Source of the DNA: Hydrogenibacillus schlegelii
GTDB lineage: Bacteria; Bacillota; Bacilli; Thermicanales; DSM-22653
DNA length: 64,000 nucleotides
Assembly: GCF_001653195.1 (NCBI RefSeq)
Contig: NZ_JXBB01000063.1
Span: 41,854 to 105,853, forward strand
Reading direction: 5' to 3'
Each line of letters opens with the position of its first letter. The stretch's first letter is position 1. The notes beneath the pieces were generated by a model. That model was not told the DNA's origin, did no database searches, and saw only the letters and a list, made by a program, of their open reading frames with translations. The translations under genes were made by a program, and so were the position numbers. Below, in pieces: positions 47,774 through 56,178 of this stretch.

Positions 47774-48913
47774 ATGCGGATCGGCATCGCCTGCTATGCT
47801 TCGGTCGGCGGATCCGGCGTGCTCGCCTCGGAGCTCGCCCGCGCCCTCGCCCGGCGGGGGCACGAGGTCCACGTCATTTCCGACGGGACGCCGTTTCGTT
47901 TGCGAAATCTGGAAGATCGCCTCGTCGTCCACGTCGTCGAGCCGCCGGCGTACGACGTCTTCCGCCACCCGCCGTTTGAACTGGCGCTGGCGGCGAAGAT
48001 GGCCGACGTCATCCGGCACGCCGACCTCGACATCCTGCACGTCCACTACGCCGTCCCGTTTGCCACCAGCGCCTTCCTTGCCCGGGCGATGGTGCCGGGG
48101 CACCGGGTGAGGACGGTGACGACGCTCCACGGCACCGACATCTTCTTGCATGCGTACGACTACGCCCTCACGGCGGCGGTCCGCCTCGGCATCGAAGCGA
48201 GCGACGCCGTGACCGCCGTGTCGCATCACCTCGCCGACGAAACCCGGGCCGTCTTCGGTACCGACCGGCCGATCGAGGTGATCCACAACTTCGTCGACCC
48301 CGACCGCTTCCCGCCCCGCTCGAGTCCGCCGCCCCGGGCGGCGGCGCTTCGCCGCGCCCTGGCACCGGCGGGGGAATTTTTGCTGCTCCATGTGTCGAAC
48401 TTCCGGCCGATCAAGCGCGTCGGCGACGTCGTTCGGGTGTTCGCCGAGGTTCGAAAGACGCACCGGGCGCGCCTCCTTCTCGTCGGCGACGGGCCGGAGC
48501 ACGCTCGGGCGCTGGCGCTCGCCGAGGCGCTCGGCGTCGCCGAGGACGTGCACGCCCTCGGCCGAATCGACGACGTGGCGGCGGTGTACGCCGCCGCCGA
48601 CGTGCTCCTTTTTCCGTCGGAGAAGGAAAGCTTCGGCCTTGCGGCGGCGGAGGCGATGGCCGCCGAAGTGCCGGTCGTGGCGAGCGCCGCCGGCGGGCTT
48701 CCGGAGGTCGTCGAAGATGGCGTGACGGGATTTTTGCTCCCGGTCGGGGACGTCCCCGCGATGGCGGCGGCCGTCCGGCGCCTTCTCGACGACCCGGGCC
48801 TCCGGCGGCGGATGGGGGCGGCGGGCCGAAGGCGGGTCGCCGAGCGCTTTTCGCCGGCGGCCCAGGTGGCGCGGTACGAAGCGCTCTATAAGCGTATCAT
48901 TATACATCAATAA
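47774..48913 (+). CDS. bshA: Bacillithiol biosynthesis glycosyltransferase BshA
   Basis: A 379-residue GT4 glycosyltransferase that joins GlcNAc (from UDP-GlcNAc) to L-malate, the first bacillithiol step. The N-terminal CYASVGGSGVLASELARAL, THLHGTDIFLH-like region (TTLHGTDIF), SNFRPIKRV and the donor motif PSEKESFGLAAAEAMA match BshA. ATG at 47774 follows GTGAGGGG. It ends in an AT-rich run at the border of the hydrogenase region, with no clear terminator. Confidence 0.94.
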   Translation: MRIGIACYASVGGSGVLASELARALARRGHEVHVISDGTPFRLRNLEDRLVVHVVEPPAYDVFRHPPFELALAAKMADVIRHADLDILHVHYAVPFATSAFLARAMVPGHRVRTVTTLHGTDIFLHAYDYALTAAVRLGIEASDAVTAVSHHLADETRAVFGTDRPIEVIHNFVDPDRFPPRSSPPPRAAALRRALAPAGEFLLLHVSNFRPIKRVGDVVRVFAEVRKTHRARLLLVGDGPEHARALALAEALGVAEDVHALGRIDDVAAVYAAADVLLFPSEKESFGLAAAEAMAAEVPVVASAAGGLPEVVEDGVTGFLLPVGDVPAMAAAVRRLLDDPGLRRRMGAAGRRRVAERFSPAAQVARYEALYKRIIIHQ

Positions 48914-48938
48914 ACTAAAACCAATGAAAAAAATGATC

Positions 48939-48967
48939 TTGACAATTCAAACCGGGCGGATTAAATT
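48939..48967 (+). promoter_or_regulatory. Sigma-A promoter of the hydrogenase operon
   Basis: A perfect TTGACA (48939-48944), a 17-base spacer and TAAATT (48962-48967, 4/6 match). The predicted start near 48974 leaves a leader of about 250 bases before the first gene. Confidence 0.8.
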
Positions 48968-48973
48968 AATACT

Positions 48974-49060
48974 ACCCGGGTGGCGGAAAGTCCCCTTTTG
49001 CAACATGATTTCTGAAATATAGCAACTAATGAATTCATCGGTAAATTACCCCCGGGGGTA
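48974..49060. promoter_or_regulatory. Two CCCGGG-centred palindromes downstream of the promoter
   Basis: ACCCGGGT (48974-48981) lies at the predicted transcription start and TACCCCCGGGGGTA (49047-49060) is a perfect 14-bp palindrome about 75 bp further on. Neither is followed by a T-run. Either could be an operator for a regulator of hydrogenase expression; none is identified. Confidence 0.4.
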
Positions 49061-49225
49061 TTGTGGCAACGGCCCGGTGCGGGCCGGATCCGAGGAAAGG
49101 AGGGGTTGCCGCGCCGGCGGCGGGGTCGGCGCCTTCAGAACCTTGACGTCAGTGCGTCCGGCCTCGAGTCGCGATCGGAGGGGAAGGCTTTTGCGAAGGC
49201 CGATGGGGAGAAAGGAGGGAGCAGG

Positions 49226-49753
49226 TTGACGGAAGCGGTGCGGGAGCTCGACCTCGCCCTCGATCGGGAGCTTGTCGAGCGGCTGTCCGACCCCGCGACG
49301 ATCGAGCGGCTCATCCGGCTTCTGGATAAGCTGGAGACCGTCGAGGCGCTCGTCGAGATGATCGACGGATTTTTCCGACGAGGACCGGAGCTTGCGGATT
49401 CGGTGAACGGCCTCATCCAGGTGCTTCGGGACGGCCTCCGGACGCCGGAGATCGCCGAGCGGATCGAGACGGTCTTCCAGGCCGGGCGGCGGGTTCAGGA
49501 AGTGCTCGATTCCCCGGCGGTGCGGGCGCTCTTCGAGGAGGATGTGCTCGATACGCGCTCGATCGCCCTGATCGGAAAGGTCGCCCGGGCGATGCAACGG
49601 GCGGCGGTGGAGGCCGCCGAGCCTTCGGCGCTCCAGAAACGCGTCGGCCTGATCGGCCTCATGCGGGCCCTGAGCGATCCGGAGCTTCAGCCGGCGCTCA
49701 ACTTCGTCTTCGGCCTGGCGCGACATCTGTCGCGGGAGCTCACCCATGCATGA
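49226..49753 (+). CDS. DUF1641 family protein
   Basis: A 175-residue, mostly helical protein. The C-terminal part KRVGLIGLMRALSDPELQPALNF fits the DUF1641 signature (GL-GLLRALRDPDVQ-like). Relatives occur beside formate dehydrogenase (B. subtilis YrhD) and other redox enzymes, so a role in electron transfer or complex assembly is plausible; its function is not established. TTG at 49226 has AAGGAGG 7 bases upstream; an upstream TTG near 49105 would add about 40 Arg-rich residues. First gene of the hydrogenase operon, overlapping hypA by 8 bp. Confidence 0.78.
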   Translation: MTEAVRELDLALDRELVERLSDPATIERLIRLLDKLETVEALVEMIDGFFRRGPELADSVNGLIQVLRDGLRTPEIAERIETVFQAGRRVQEVLDSPAVRALFEEDVLDTRSIALIGKVARAMQRAAVEAAEPSALQKRVGLIGLMRALSDPELQPALNFVFGLARHLSRELTHA

Positions 49754-50111
49754 GCTTTCGATCGCCCATCAGCTCGTCGAGCTGGCGGTGGAAAACGCCG
49801 ACCGGATGGGCCTTCGCCGGGTGACGGCGCTCCACGTCCGGGTCGGCGCCCTCTCCGGGGTGGTCCAGGAAGCCCTCCGCTTTGCCTACGACATCGCCGC
49901 GGCGGGGACGGCGGTGGAAGGCGCGCGCCTCATCATCGAAGACGTCCCCGTGGTGATCTACTGCCCGGCATGCCGGGCGGAGCGGTCGCTCCCGGCGCCG
50001 GTGCCGGCCCGCTGTCCGGTGTGCGGGACGCCGTCCGGCGACGTCCGGGCGGGGCGGGAGCTGGAGCTTTACGCCCTGGAGGGCGAAGCGGACGAGGAGG
50101 GGAACCGGTGA
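49746..50111 (+). CDS. hypA: Hydrogenase nickel incorporation protein HypA
   Basis: A 121-residue maturation factor. The nickel-binding N-terminus MHELSIAHQLVELA is exact, and the zinc domain has two CxxC pairs (CPAC and CPVC). HypA with HypB inserts nickel into the large subunit precursor. The acidic tail is a little longer than usual. Coupled to DUF1641 gene upstream and hypB downstream (GTGA). Confidence 0.96.
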   Translation: MHELSIAHQLVELAVENADRMGLRRVTALHVRVGALSGVVQEALRFAYDIAAAGTAVEGARLIIEDVPVVIYCPACRAERSLPAPVPARCPVCGTPSGDVRAGRELELYALEGEADEEGNR

Positions 50112-50785
50112 CGATGACGCCGCGCATCGTGGAGATCCGGCAAAACGTGCTCAAAAAAAACGATCTTTTGGCCCGGGAGCTCCGGGAGCGGTTTCGGACG
50201 GCGGGCGTCTACGTCGTCAACCTCGTCTCCGCGCCGGGGGCCGGGAAGACGACGGCGCTCACCGAGCTCATGCGGCGGCTTGCCGGCGCCGGATGGCGGG
50301 TGGCCGCCGTCGTCGGCGACCTCGCGACGGACAACGACGCCGAGCGGCTTCGGGCGAGCGGGGCGGCGGTCCGACAGATCACGACCGGCACCGTCTGCCA
50401 CCTGGAGGCGGAGATGGTCGCCCGGGCGATCGAGGGATGGGATCTCGGTTCGCTCGATTTTCTCTTCATCGAAAACGTCGGCAATCTCGTCTGTCCGGCC
50501 AGCTACGATCTCGGCGAAAACGAGCGGGCGGTGCTCTTTTCGGTCACCGAGGGAGAGGACAAGCCCGAGAAGTACCCGACGCTCATCAACAGCGCCGACC
50601 TGGCGGTGGTCACGAAGATCGATCTCGCCGAGGCCGTCGGCTTCGATCGCCGGCGGTTTCAGGAAGCCGTCGAGCGGGTCCGCCCGGGGATCGAGGTGCT
50701 GGAGATTTCCGCCCGAACCGGCGCCGGCCTCGACCGCTGGCTCGAGCGGCTTTTGGCAGGCCGAGCCGCCGCCCGGGTGCGGTGA
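50108..50785 (+). CDS. hypB: Hydrogenase nickel incorporation GTPase HypB
   Basis: A 225-residue SIMIBI GTPase. Walker A is SAPGAGKTTALTEL, the metal-site Cys-His pair is in TGTVCHLEAEM, then DFLFIENVGNLVCPASYDLGE and the guanine motif VTKIDL. The N-terminus lacks both the CxxGCGxC nickel site and a His-rich stretch, so it probably does not store nickel. GTG at 50108 follows GAGGAGGGG; ATG at 50114 is possible. Confidence 0.96.
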   Translation: MTMTPRIVEIRQNVLKKNDLLARELRERFRTAGVYVVNLVSAPGAGKTTALTELMRRLAGAGWRVAAVVGDLATDNDAERLRASGAAVRQITTGTVCHLEAEMVARAIEGWDLGSLDFLFIENVGNLVCPASYDLGENERAVLFSVTEGEDKPEKYPTLINSADLAVVTKIDLAEAVGFDRRRFQEAVERVRPGIEVLEISARTGAGLDRWLERLLAGRAAARVR

Positions 50786-50923
50786 GGGGATCCGCCTTCC
50801 GGCCGTCCCCGTGCTCCTGGCGGGGTCGACGGAGGATTCCGACCGCTTTCGGGCGGTCTGAGCGCCTCGAAGCGGCGGACGCATGCGTCGGACGGAAGAT
50901 GCGATGGGACGGAGGTGCCTGGG

Positions 50924-51895
50924 ATGGCCAATCTCTTGTGGATGCACGGCGGGGCGTGCAACGGGAACACGCAGTCGTTTCTGAACGCCGACGAGCCGAC
51001 GGTGATCGACCTCGTCCGGGACTTCGGCATCAACATCCTGTATCATCACTCCATTTCGATGGAGTTCGGCCATCAGGTCCAGCACCTGCTGGAACAGATT
51101 TTGAGCGACGAAATCCCCCTGGATATCCTCGTCTTCGAGGGGACGGTCATCCAGGGGCCGAACGGCACGGGGCGCTACGACATGTTCCACGAGCGGCCGA
51201 AGAAAGACTGGATCTGGGAGCTCGCCCACAAGGCGAATTTCGTCGTCGCCGTCGGCGATTGCGCTTGCTGGGGCGGCATCCCGGCGACGAAGCCGAACCC
51301 GTCGGAGTCGGTCGGCCTGCAGTACCTAAAAGGCGAGCGCGGCGGGTTTCTGGGCAAGGACTTCCGCTCCAAGGCCGGCCTTCCGGTGATCAACATTCCG
51401 GGCTGCCCGGCGCACCCGGACTGGGTGACGCAGATCCTCGTGGCCGTCGCCACGGGCCGGCTGGAGGACATCCAGCTGGACGAGCTGCAGCGCCCGCAGA
51501 CGTTCTTCAAGACGTTCACGCAGACCGGCTGCACGCGCGTGCAGTACTTCGAGTGGAAGGAGCCGGTGGAAGAGTTCGGCCAGGGCACGCGCAAAGGGTG
51601 CTTGTTCTACGAACAGGGTTGCCGCGGTCCGTTGACGCATTCGCCGTGCAACCGCATCCTCTGGAACCGGCAATCGTCGAAGACGCGCTCCGGGATGCCG
51701 TGTATCGGGTGCACGGAACCGCAGTTCCCGTTCTTCGACCTCGCGCCGGGAACGGTGTTCAAGACGCAGAAGGTGCTCGGCTCGATTCCGAAGGAAGTGC
51801 CGCCGGGCGTCGACTCCCTGAGCTATTCGATCAGCGCGGCGGTCTCGCGGGCGGCGGCGCCGAAGTGGGCCAAAGAAGAGATGTTCGTGCCTTGA
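50924..51895 (+). CDS. hupS: [NiFe] hydrogenase small subunit, group 2a (HupS/HucS type)
   Basis: A 323-residue electron-transfer subunit with three Fe-S clusters. It has no Tat signal: the protein opens MANLLWMHGGACNGNTQSFLN, closely like cyanobacterial HupS. The proximal cluster motif is Cys12-x-x-Asn15 rather than Cys-x-x-Cys. Other ligands lie in GDCACWGG, IPGCPAHPDW, QTGCTRV, RKGCLFYEQGCRGP, SPCNRILWNRQ and GMPCIGCTEP. ATG at 50924 follows GGAGGTG. Lack of a signal implies a cytoplasmic enzyme. In Mycobacterium the group 2a enzyme Huc oxidises H2 down to atmospheric levels. Confidence 0.94.
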   Translation: MANLLWMHGGACNGNTQSFLNADEPTVIDLVRDFGINILYHHSISMEFGHQVQHLLEQILSDEIPLDILVFEGTVIQGPNGTGRYDMFHERPKKDWIWELAHKANFVVAVGDCACWGGIPATKPNPSESVGLQYLKGERGGFLGKDFRSKAGLPVINIPGCPAHPDWVTQILVAVATGRLEDIQLDELQRPQTFFKTFTQTGCTRVQYFEWKEPVEEFGQGTRKGCLFYEQGCRGPLTHSPCNRILWNRQSSKTRSGMPCIGCTEPQFPFFDLAPGTVFKTQKVLGSIPKEVPPGVDSLSYSISAAVSRAAAPKWAKEEMFVP

Positions 51896-51979
51896 TGTCA
51901 TCCGCGGGGTCATGCCGGCACGCGGCGATCGCATCAGGACGATCGTGATCAGATCGATACGAAAAGGCGGTGGAGCACG

Positions 51980-53614
51980 ATGAGCCAAAAAGGGTCCGAA
52001 ATCAGGACGATCGATCGGAAGGATCTCAAGGTGCATTCGCTCGGCCGCGTGGAAGGCGATCTGGACGTCCGCGTGGCCATCGAAAACGGCGTCGTCGTCG
52101 ACGCGTGGACGGAAGCGACGATGTTCCGCGGGTTTGAGATCATCCTGAAGGGCAAAGACCCGCAGGCCGGTCTCATCGTCACGCCGCGCATCTGCGGCAT
52201 CTGCGGAGGCAGCCACTTGACGAAGGCGGTCTATGCCATTGACACCGCCTGGAGCACGGAGGTCCCGCCGAACGCGACGCTTGTCCGGAACATCGCGCAG
52301 GCGGTGGAGACGCTGCAGAGCATGCCGCGGTGGTTTTACGCGCTCTTTGCCATCGGCCTGACCCATGAAAACTACAAGAAATCGCCGCTGTACGATGAAG
52401 TCGTAAAGCGGTGGGCGCCGTTTACGGGCACGAGTTATGAGATCGGCGTCATCGAGTCGGCGAAGCCGGTGGAGATCTACGCCATCTTCGGCGGCCAGTG
52501 GCCCCACTCCAGCTTCATGGTGCCCGGAGGCGTGATGTGCGCGCCGACGCTTTCCGACGTCACGCGTTCGATCTCCATCCTCGAGCATTATCGCGAATAC
52601 TGGCTGGAGAAGGTGTGGCTCGGCTGTTCGGTGGAGCGCTGGCTGGAGAACAAGACGTGGAAAGACGTCCTCAACTGGCTGGAGGAAAAGCCCGAACACC
52701 GCGATTCCGACCTCGGCCTCTTCATCCGCTACAGCATGGACATCGGCCTCGACAAGTACGGCCGCGGTCCGGGGCGCTTCATCGCGATGGGCAGCTTCTT
52801 TGAGCCGGATCTCTACCGGTTCCCGACGATCGAGGGCCGAAACCGGGCGCTCATCTCCCGCTCCGGCGTCTACGACGGGGAGAATTTCCACGATTTCGAC
52901 CAGATGCGCGTCCGCGAAGATCACACGTATTCCTTCTTCCGCGGCGGCGGCGCGTATCACCCGTTTGACGGCGTCACCGAGCCGATCGATCCGCAGGAAG
53001 GCGCCAAAGAAGGCAAGTACACCTGGGCCAAGGCACCGCGCTACGACGTTCCCGGGATCGGCGAGCTCGCCCTGGAAGCCGGACCGCTGGCGCGCCAGGT
53101 GATCGCCGGCCGTCCCGGCGCCGAGAAACATCAGGACTACGATCCGCTCATCTTCAACATCGTCAAGGAGATCGGTCCGAGCGTCATGGTCCGGGTCCTC
53201 GCCCGCATGCACGAGGCACCGAAGTACTACTTGCGCGTCAAAGAGTGGCTCCGGCGCATCGACCTGAACGACAAGTTCTACATCAAGCCGAAGGAACTTC
53301 CGGACGGGCGCGGTTTCGGAGCGACGGAGGCCGCCCGCGGGGCCCTCGCCGACTGGATCGTGCTCAAGGACGGGAAGATCGAAAACTACCAGGTGATCAC
53401 GCCGACGGCGTGGAACATCGGCCCGCGCGACCGGCACGATCAGCGGGGTCCGATCGAGACGGCGATGATCGGCACGCCGATCCGAAATCCCGAAGATCCG
53501 GTGGAGCTCGCCCACATCGCCCAGAGCTACGACTCGTGCCTCGTGTGTACGGTCCACGCCTACGATGCGAAGACCAAGCAAGAGATCGCGAAGTATGAAG
53601 TGACCCAGTTCTGA
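51980..53614 (+). CDS. hupL: [NiFe] hydrogenase large subunit, group 2a (HupL/HucL type)
   Basis: The 544-residue catalytic subunit. Four Cys ligate the NiFe site: RICGICGGSH near residue 68 and DSCLVCTVH near the end (Asp-Ser-Cys instead of the common Asp-Pro-Cys). Eighteen residues follow the last His and should be removed by the maturation protease encoded next, giving 526 residues. ATG at 51980 follows GGTGGAG. Oxidises H2; electrons leave through HupS. Codon choice in hupS and hupL uses CGC for Arg more than the upstream core genes, which favour CGG. Confidence 0.96.
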   Translation: MSQKGSEIRTIDRKDLKVHSLGRVEGDLDVRVAIENGVVVDAWTEATMFRGFEIILKGKDPQAGLIVTPRICGICGGSHLTKAVYAIDTAWSTEVPPNATLVRNIAQAVETLQSMPRWFYALFAIGLTHENYKKSPLYDEVVKRWAPFTGTSYEIGVIESAKPVEIYAIFGGQWPHSSFMVPGGVMCAPTLSDVTRSISILEHYREYWLEKVWLGCSVERWLENKTWKDVLNWLEEKPEHRDSDLGLFIRYSMDIGLDKYGRGPGRFIAMGSFFEPDLYRFPTIEGRNRALISRSGVYDGENFHDFDQMRVREDHTYSFFRGGGAYHPFDGVTEPIDPQEGAKEGKYTWAKAPRYDVPGIGELALEAGPLARQVIAGRPGAEKHQDYDPLIFNIVKEIGPSVMVRVLARMHEAPKYYLRVKEWLRRIDLNDKFYIKPKELPDGRGFGATEAARGALADWIVLKDGKIENYQVITPTAWNIGPRDRHDQRGPIETAMIGTPIRNPEDPVELAHIAQSYDSCLVCTVHAYDAKTKQEIAKYEVTQF

Positions 53615-53628
53615 TGAGGGGAGTCGAC

Positions 53629-54114
53629 GTGTCCACGCTCATCATCGGCTGCGGCAATTTGCTCCGACGAGACGACGGGGTCGGCCCGACGCTCATCCGG
53701 CGGCTCTGGGCGCTCGGGCCGCCGTCCGGCGTCCGCCTGGCGGACGGCGGCACCGCCGGGATGGACGTCGTGTTTCAGATCCAGGACGCCAAGCGCCTCA
53801 TCATCGTCGACGCCGCCAAGACCGGCGCCGAGCCGGGAACGATCTTCGAGTTGCCGGGGGCGAAAGCGGAGACGCCGCCGCTGACGGCGGTCAACCTGCA
53901 CGACTTCCGCTGGGATCACGCCCTCGCCGTCGGGCGGTGGCTCCTCAAAGAGCGTTTTCCGGAAGACGTGACGATTTACCTGATCGAAGCCAAAGATCTC
54001 GAGTACGGCGTGGGGTTAAGTCCGGAAGTCGAAGCGGCGATGGAGCGGTTGGCCGCTTTGCTCGTGCAAAACGCGGGGGGTGAACCCCAGGCGCAGGGGA
54101 TGTCAGGTGGTTGA
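53629..54114 (+). CDS. hupD: Hydrogenase maturation endopeptidase (HupD/HyaD family)
   Basis: A 161-residue protease that clips the C-terminal extension of HupL once nickel is in place. Conserved features are the N-terminal LIIGCGNLLRRDDGVGP (nickel-sensing Glu/Asp region), DGGTAGMDVVFQI and DAAKTGAEPGT, with the His of VNLHDFRWDHAL. GTG at 53629 has AGGGGAG 5 bases before it; ATG at 53614 overlaps the hupL stop but lacks a site. Confidence 0.93.
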   Translation: MSTLIIGCGNLLRRDDGVGPTLIRRLWALGPPSGVRLADGGTAGMDVVFQIQDAKRLIIVDAAKTGAEPGTIFELPGAKAETPPLTAVNLHDFRWDHALAVGRWLLKERFPEDVTIYLIEAKDLEYGVGLSPEVEAAMERLAALLVQNAGGEPQAQGMSGG

Positions 54115-54433
54115 GTTTACAGAAAAAGGGTACCTGCACCTGACGGCGGAAGAAGCGGCTCGTTTTCCGACGCATACGGTCATCGCCCTGCTTCGCGACG
54201 ATGAACTGTGGCTCATGCCCGTCCGGCGCGCCGCAAGCGGAGGGCTGCTCCTCAAGCAGATCAACCGCCGGGGCGACCGCAGCCTTTTCATCGAGGAGCT
54301 GTTCCGCGACCGGCCGGGAGGTTATCCCGTTGGAAAGCGCTCCGGCCGGTGGGATGAAGAGCGTGGGGCGTTCATCATTCCGCTTGAGCCCGCCCGGCCC
54401 TTCCGCGGGACGTCCGGGACGCGAAAGCCCTAA
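54107..54433 (+). CDS. Small conserved-looking hydrogenase-operon protein, unknown
   Basis: A 108-residue soluble protein I do not recognise. It is beta-rich in appearance, with FTEKGYLHLTAEEAARFP at the N-terminus, a central ALLRDDELWLMPVRR and a RSLFIEELFRDRPGGYPVG stretch. No Cys and no membrane segment. GTG at 54107 has AGGGG 7 bases upstream and overlaps hupD by 8 bp, so it is coupled to hydrogenase maturation genes. A maturation or assembly role is inference from context. Confidence 0.7.
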   Translation: MVEFTEKGYLHLTAEEAARFPTHTVIALLRDDELWLMPVRRAASGGLLLKQINRRGDRSLFIEELFRDRPGGYPVGKRSGRWDEERGAFIIPLEPARPFRGTSGTRKP

Positions 54434-54465
54434 AGAGGCCATCGGCCGAAGAAAGGGGGAATCCG

Positions 54466-55761
54466 ATGTTCCGGCCTCAGGCGATCGGCGTCTTTCCGGG
54501 TGCGGCGGGCTTTTTTTTACTTCCGGAAGTCGTAGGCCACCAGGCGCTCATCACAAAGCTCCTGCGCGGCGAGCCGCCGGAAACTTGGCCGGAGGCGTGG
54601 CGCTTTTTCCGGGCGGCCTTATCCGGCGCCCCGGAGGAAACCGTGCTGTCGCTTCTTCCCGATGCGCCGGAAGGGCGGTTTAACCGATTTGTGTTGCGCC
54701 CCGAGGCAGAGGCGTTCCGAGCTGCGCTCGCGGCGGCCGACGATGAGATGCGGTTATTGCTTCAGGCGGCGGCCTGGAGGCTCGGGTTTCCCGTCGAACC
54801 GCCGCCCTACGAAGGGGCGGACGGCGAAATTCGGGCCTTCCTGCTCGCCACCCACGCTTACGCCGCCATCGCTTCCGGCGATTGGGCCAAGGCGCTTTCC
54901 TTCCTCTACGACGCGGCAGAGAGCGTCCGCGCGCTTTCGCCGATTTTTGCCGCCCGGCTGTATGCCGAGCGGGCGGCCCTCTTGCAGTCGCTCACCGTTC
55001 AGCCGGTGCCCGTTCATGCCGCGGCCCCCCCGCCGCAGGGGGGGACGGAAGCCGGCGCGTTCGACGCTTCCGTCATCCGGTCGGCCACGGATGTCCAGTC
55101 GCCGGTCGAGGGCTACCGGACGGCGCTTAAGCTCCTGGACCGAACCGCATTTGACGAGATGCGCGGGGAAATCTGGCTGCAGCTCGGCACCGCGCTCCAG
55201 GCCGAGGCCGGAGGGCAGAAGTCCGCGCTTCTGGAAGCCGTTCGCTGTTACCATGAAGCGCTGAAATGGCTCAAGCGGGACCGGCATCCGGAGGCGTATG
55301 CCCTGGCGCACATGAACCTCGCCGTCGCCTACCTCTCGATGCCGATGCACGAAGCGCGGCATTCGCTCCGCGCGGCGCTGGCGGTTCAGTCGCTCCGGGA
55401 GGCGCTCCGCCACTTTACGAAGGAGACGCACCCCGACCTTTGGGCCAGCGCGACGATCAACCTGGCCAACGCCATTCAGCATGTGAAATCGTCCCACCTG
55501 GAGGACAACCTGTGGGAGGCGGTGTCGCTCTACGAAGAGGTGCTCAGCCTCCCGGAGGTGAGGGACGATCCGTTGCGGCGGGCGCGCGTGCTGGCCAACC
55601 AGGGAAACGCCCTCGCCCATCTGGGAGCCTTTTCTCGGGCCGTTCCGCGCCTTGAGGAGGCGAAGCGGCTGTTTGCGGCGCACGGCGATGCCGAGGCGGC
55701 TCAAGCCGTGTCCGCGGTGCTCGCAGAGATTGACCGACGCCGGAAGGAAGTGCAGCGGTGA
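54466..55761 (+). CDS. TPR repeat protein of the hydrogenase operon
   Basis: A 431-residue protein, helical throughout. Several tetratricopeptide-like repeats are visible from about residue 220 (EIWLQLGTALQAEAGG, AYALAHMNLAVAYLSMP, DLWASATINLANAIQHV, RRARVLANQGNALAHLGAF). The N-terminal 200 residues are Ala-rich helices without clear repeats. No signal peptide. ATG at 54466 follows GAAAGGGGG. TPR proteins scaffold complexes; similar genes occur in actinobacterial-type uptake hydrogenase clusters as I recall. Partner not known. Confidence 0.82.
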   Translation: MFRPQAIGVFPGAAGFFLLPEVVGHQALITKLLRGEPPETWPEAWRFFRAALSGAPEETVLSLLPDAPEGRFNRFVLRPEAEAFRAALAAADDEMRLLLQAAAWRLGFPVEPPPYEGADGEIRAFLLATHAYAAIASGDWAKALSFLYDAAESVRALSPIFAARLYAERAALLQSLTVQPVPVHAAAPPPQGGTEAGAFDASVIRSATDVQSPVEGYRTALKLLDRTAFDEMRGEIWLQLGTALQAEAGGQKSALLEAVRCYHEALKWLKRDRHPEAYALAHMNLAVAYLSMPMHEARHSLRAALAVQSLREALRHFTKETHPDLWASATINLANAIQHVKSSHLEDNLWEAVSLYEEVLSLPEVRDDPLRRARVLANQGNALAHLGAFSRAVPRLEEAKRLFAAHGDAEAAQAVSAVLAEIDRRRKEVQR

Positions 55762-55788
55762 GCGCAAGGGGGACCGTTTCGCGAAGCC

Positions 55789-56178
55789 ATGCATCCGCAT
55801 GAACAGGAATATTTCAACGTCCTTTTGCAGCTGGCCGTCGATCGTTTCAGCGAGCGGATCGTCCAGCGAACCGCCGGAGCGAAAAACGCCTTGGAACGGC
55901 TTCGGTCCGATCCGCAGGGGGATGGCGTCTGGCTCGATGCGTTTGTCGAGGCGTTTTTCCGCGATGCGCTTCTCGACCAGCCGGCGGGGTGGACCTTCAT
56001 CGTTCAGGCGCTTTCCGCCCGACGGCTGGACGCTCCCGCGGTCTTGACGCTCGTTCCGGAGGCGAAGACCTACGGAGAGCTCGTCTCCAGGCTCGCCGTG
56101 CGGGCCTTTGCCGACCTCCTGCGACAAAAGACGGAGGAGGCGCTCGAACAGGCGCTCGCGTTCGGAGGTGAGGAGTGA
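55789..56178 (+). CDS. Small helical protein of unknown function
   Basis: A 129-residue protein I do not recognise. Predicted mostly helical and acidic, without Cys, signal or membrane segment. The start ATG at 55789 has only a distant GGGGGACC upstream, so the start is uncertain. Its stop overlaps the start of the NifU-Rieske gene, which suggests coupled synthesis and possibly a physical partner. Confidence 0.65.
   Translation: MHPHEQEYFNVLLQLAVDRFSERIVQRTAGAKNALERLRSDPQGDGVWLDAFVEAFFRDALLDQPAGWTFIVQALSARRLDAPAVLTLVPEAKTYGELVSRLAVRAFADLLRQKTEEALEQALAFGGEE

Larger units (their letters stand above)
48914..49225. other. AT-rich control region before the hydrogenase operon
   Basis: A 312-bp non-coding stretch. 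The first 150 bp are far richer in A and T than anything nearby and hold a strong promoter and two palindromes (listed separately). The second half is GC-rich, has a spare AAAGGAGG at about 49094 before an in-frame TTG, and no recognisable gene. A 66-codon frame at 49029 lacks a ribosome site. Confidence 0.7.

Noticed and set aside
48998..49023. A second promoter in the AT-rich island (TTGCAA / TATAGC)
   Set aside because: The spacer is only 14 bases; the TTGACA promoter just upstream is far better.
49029..49229. A 66-codon frame in the hydrogenase control region
   Set aside because: No ribosome-binding site, composition changes from AT-rich to GC-rich midway, and it overlaps the palindrome.
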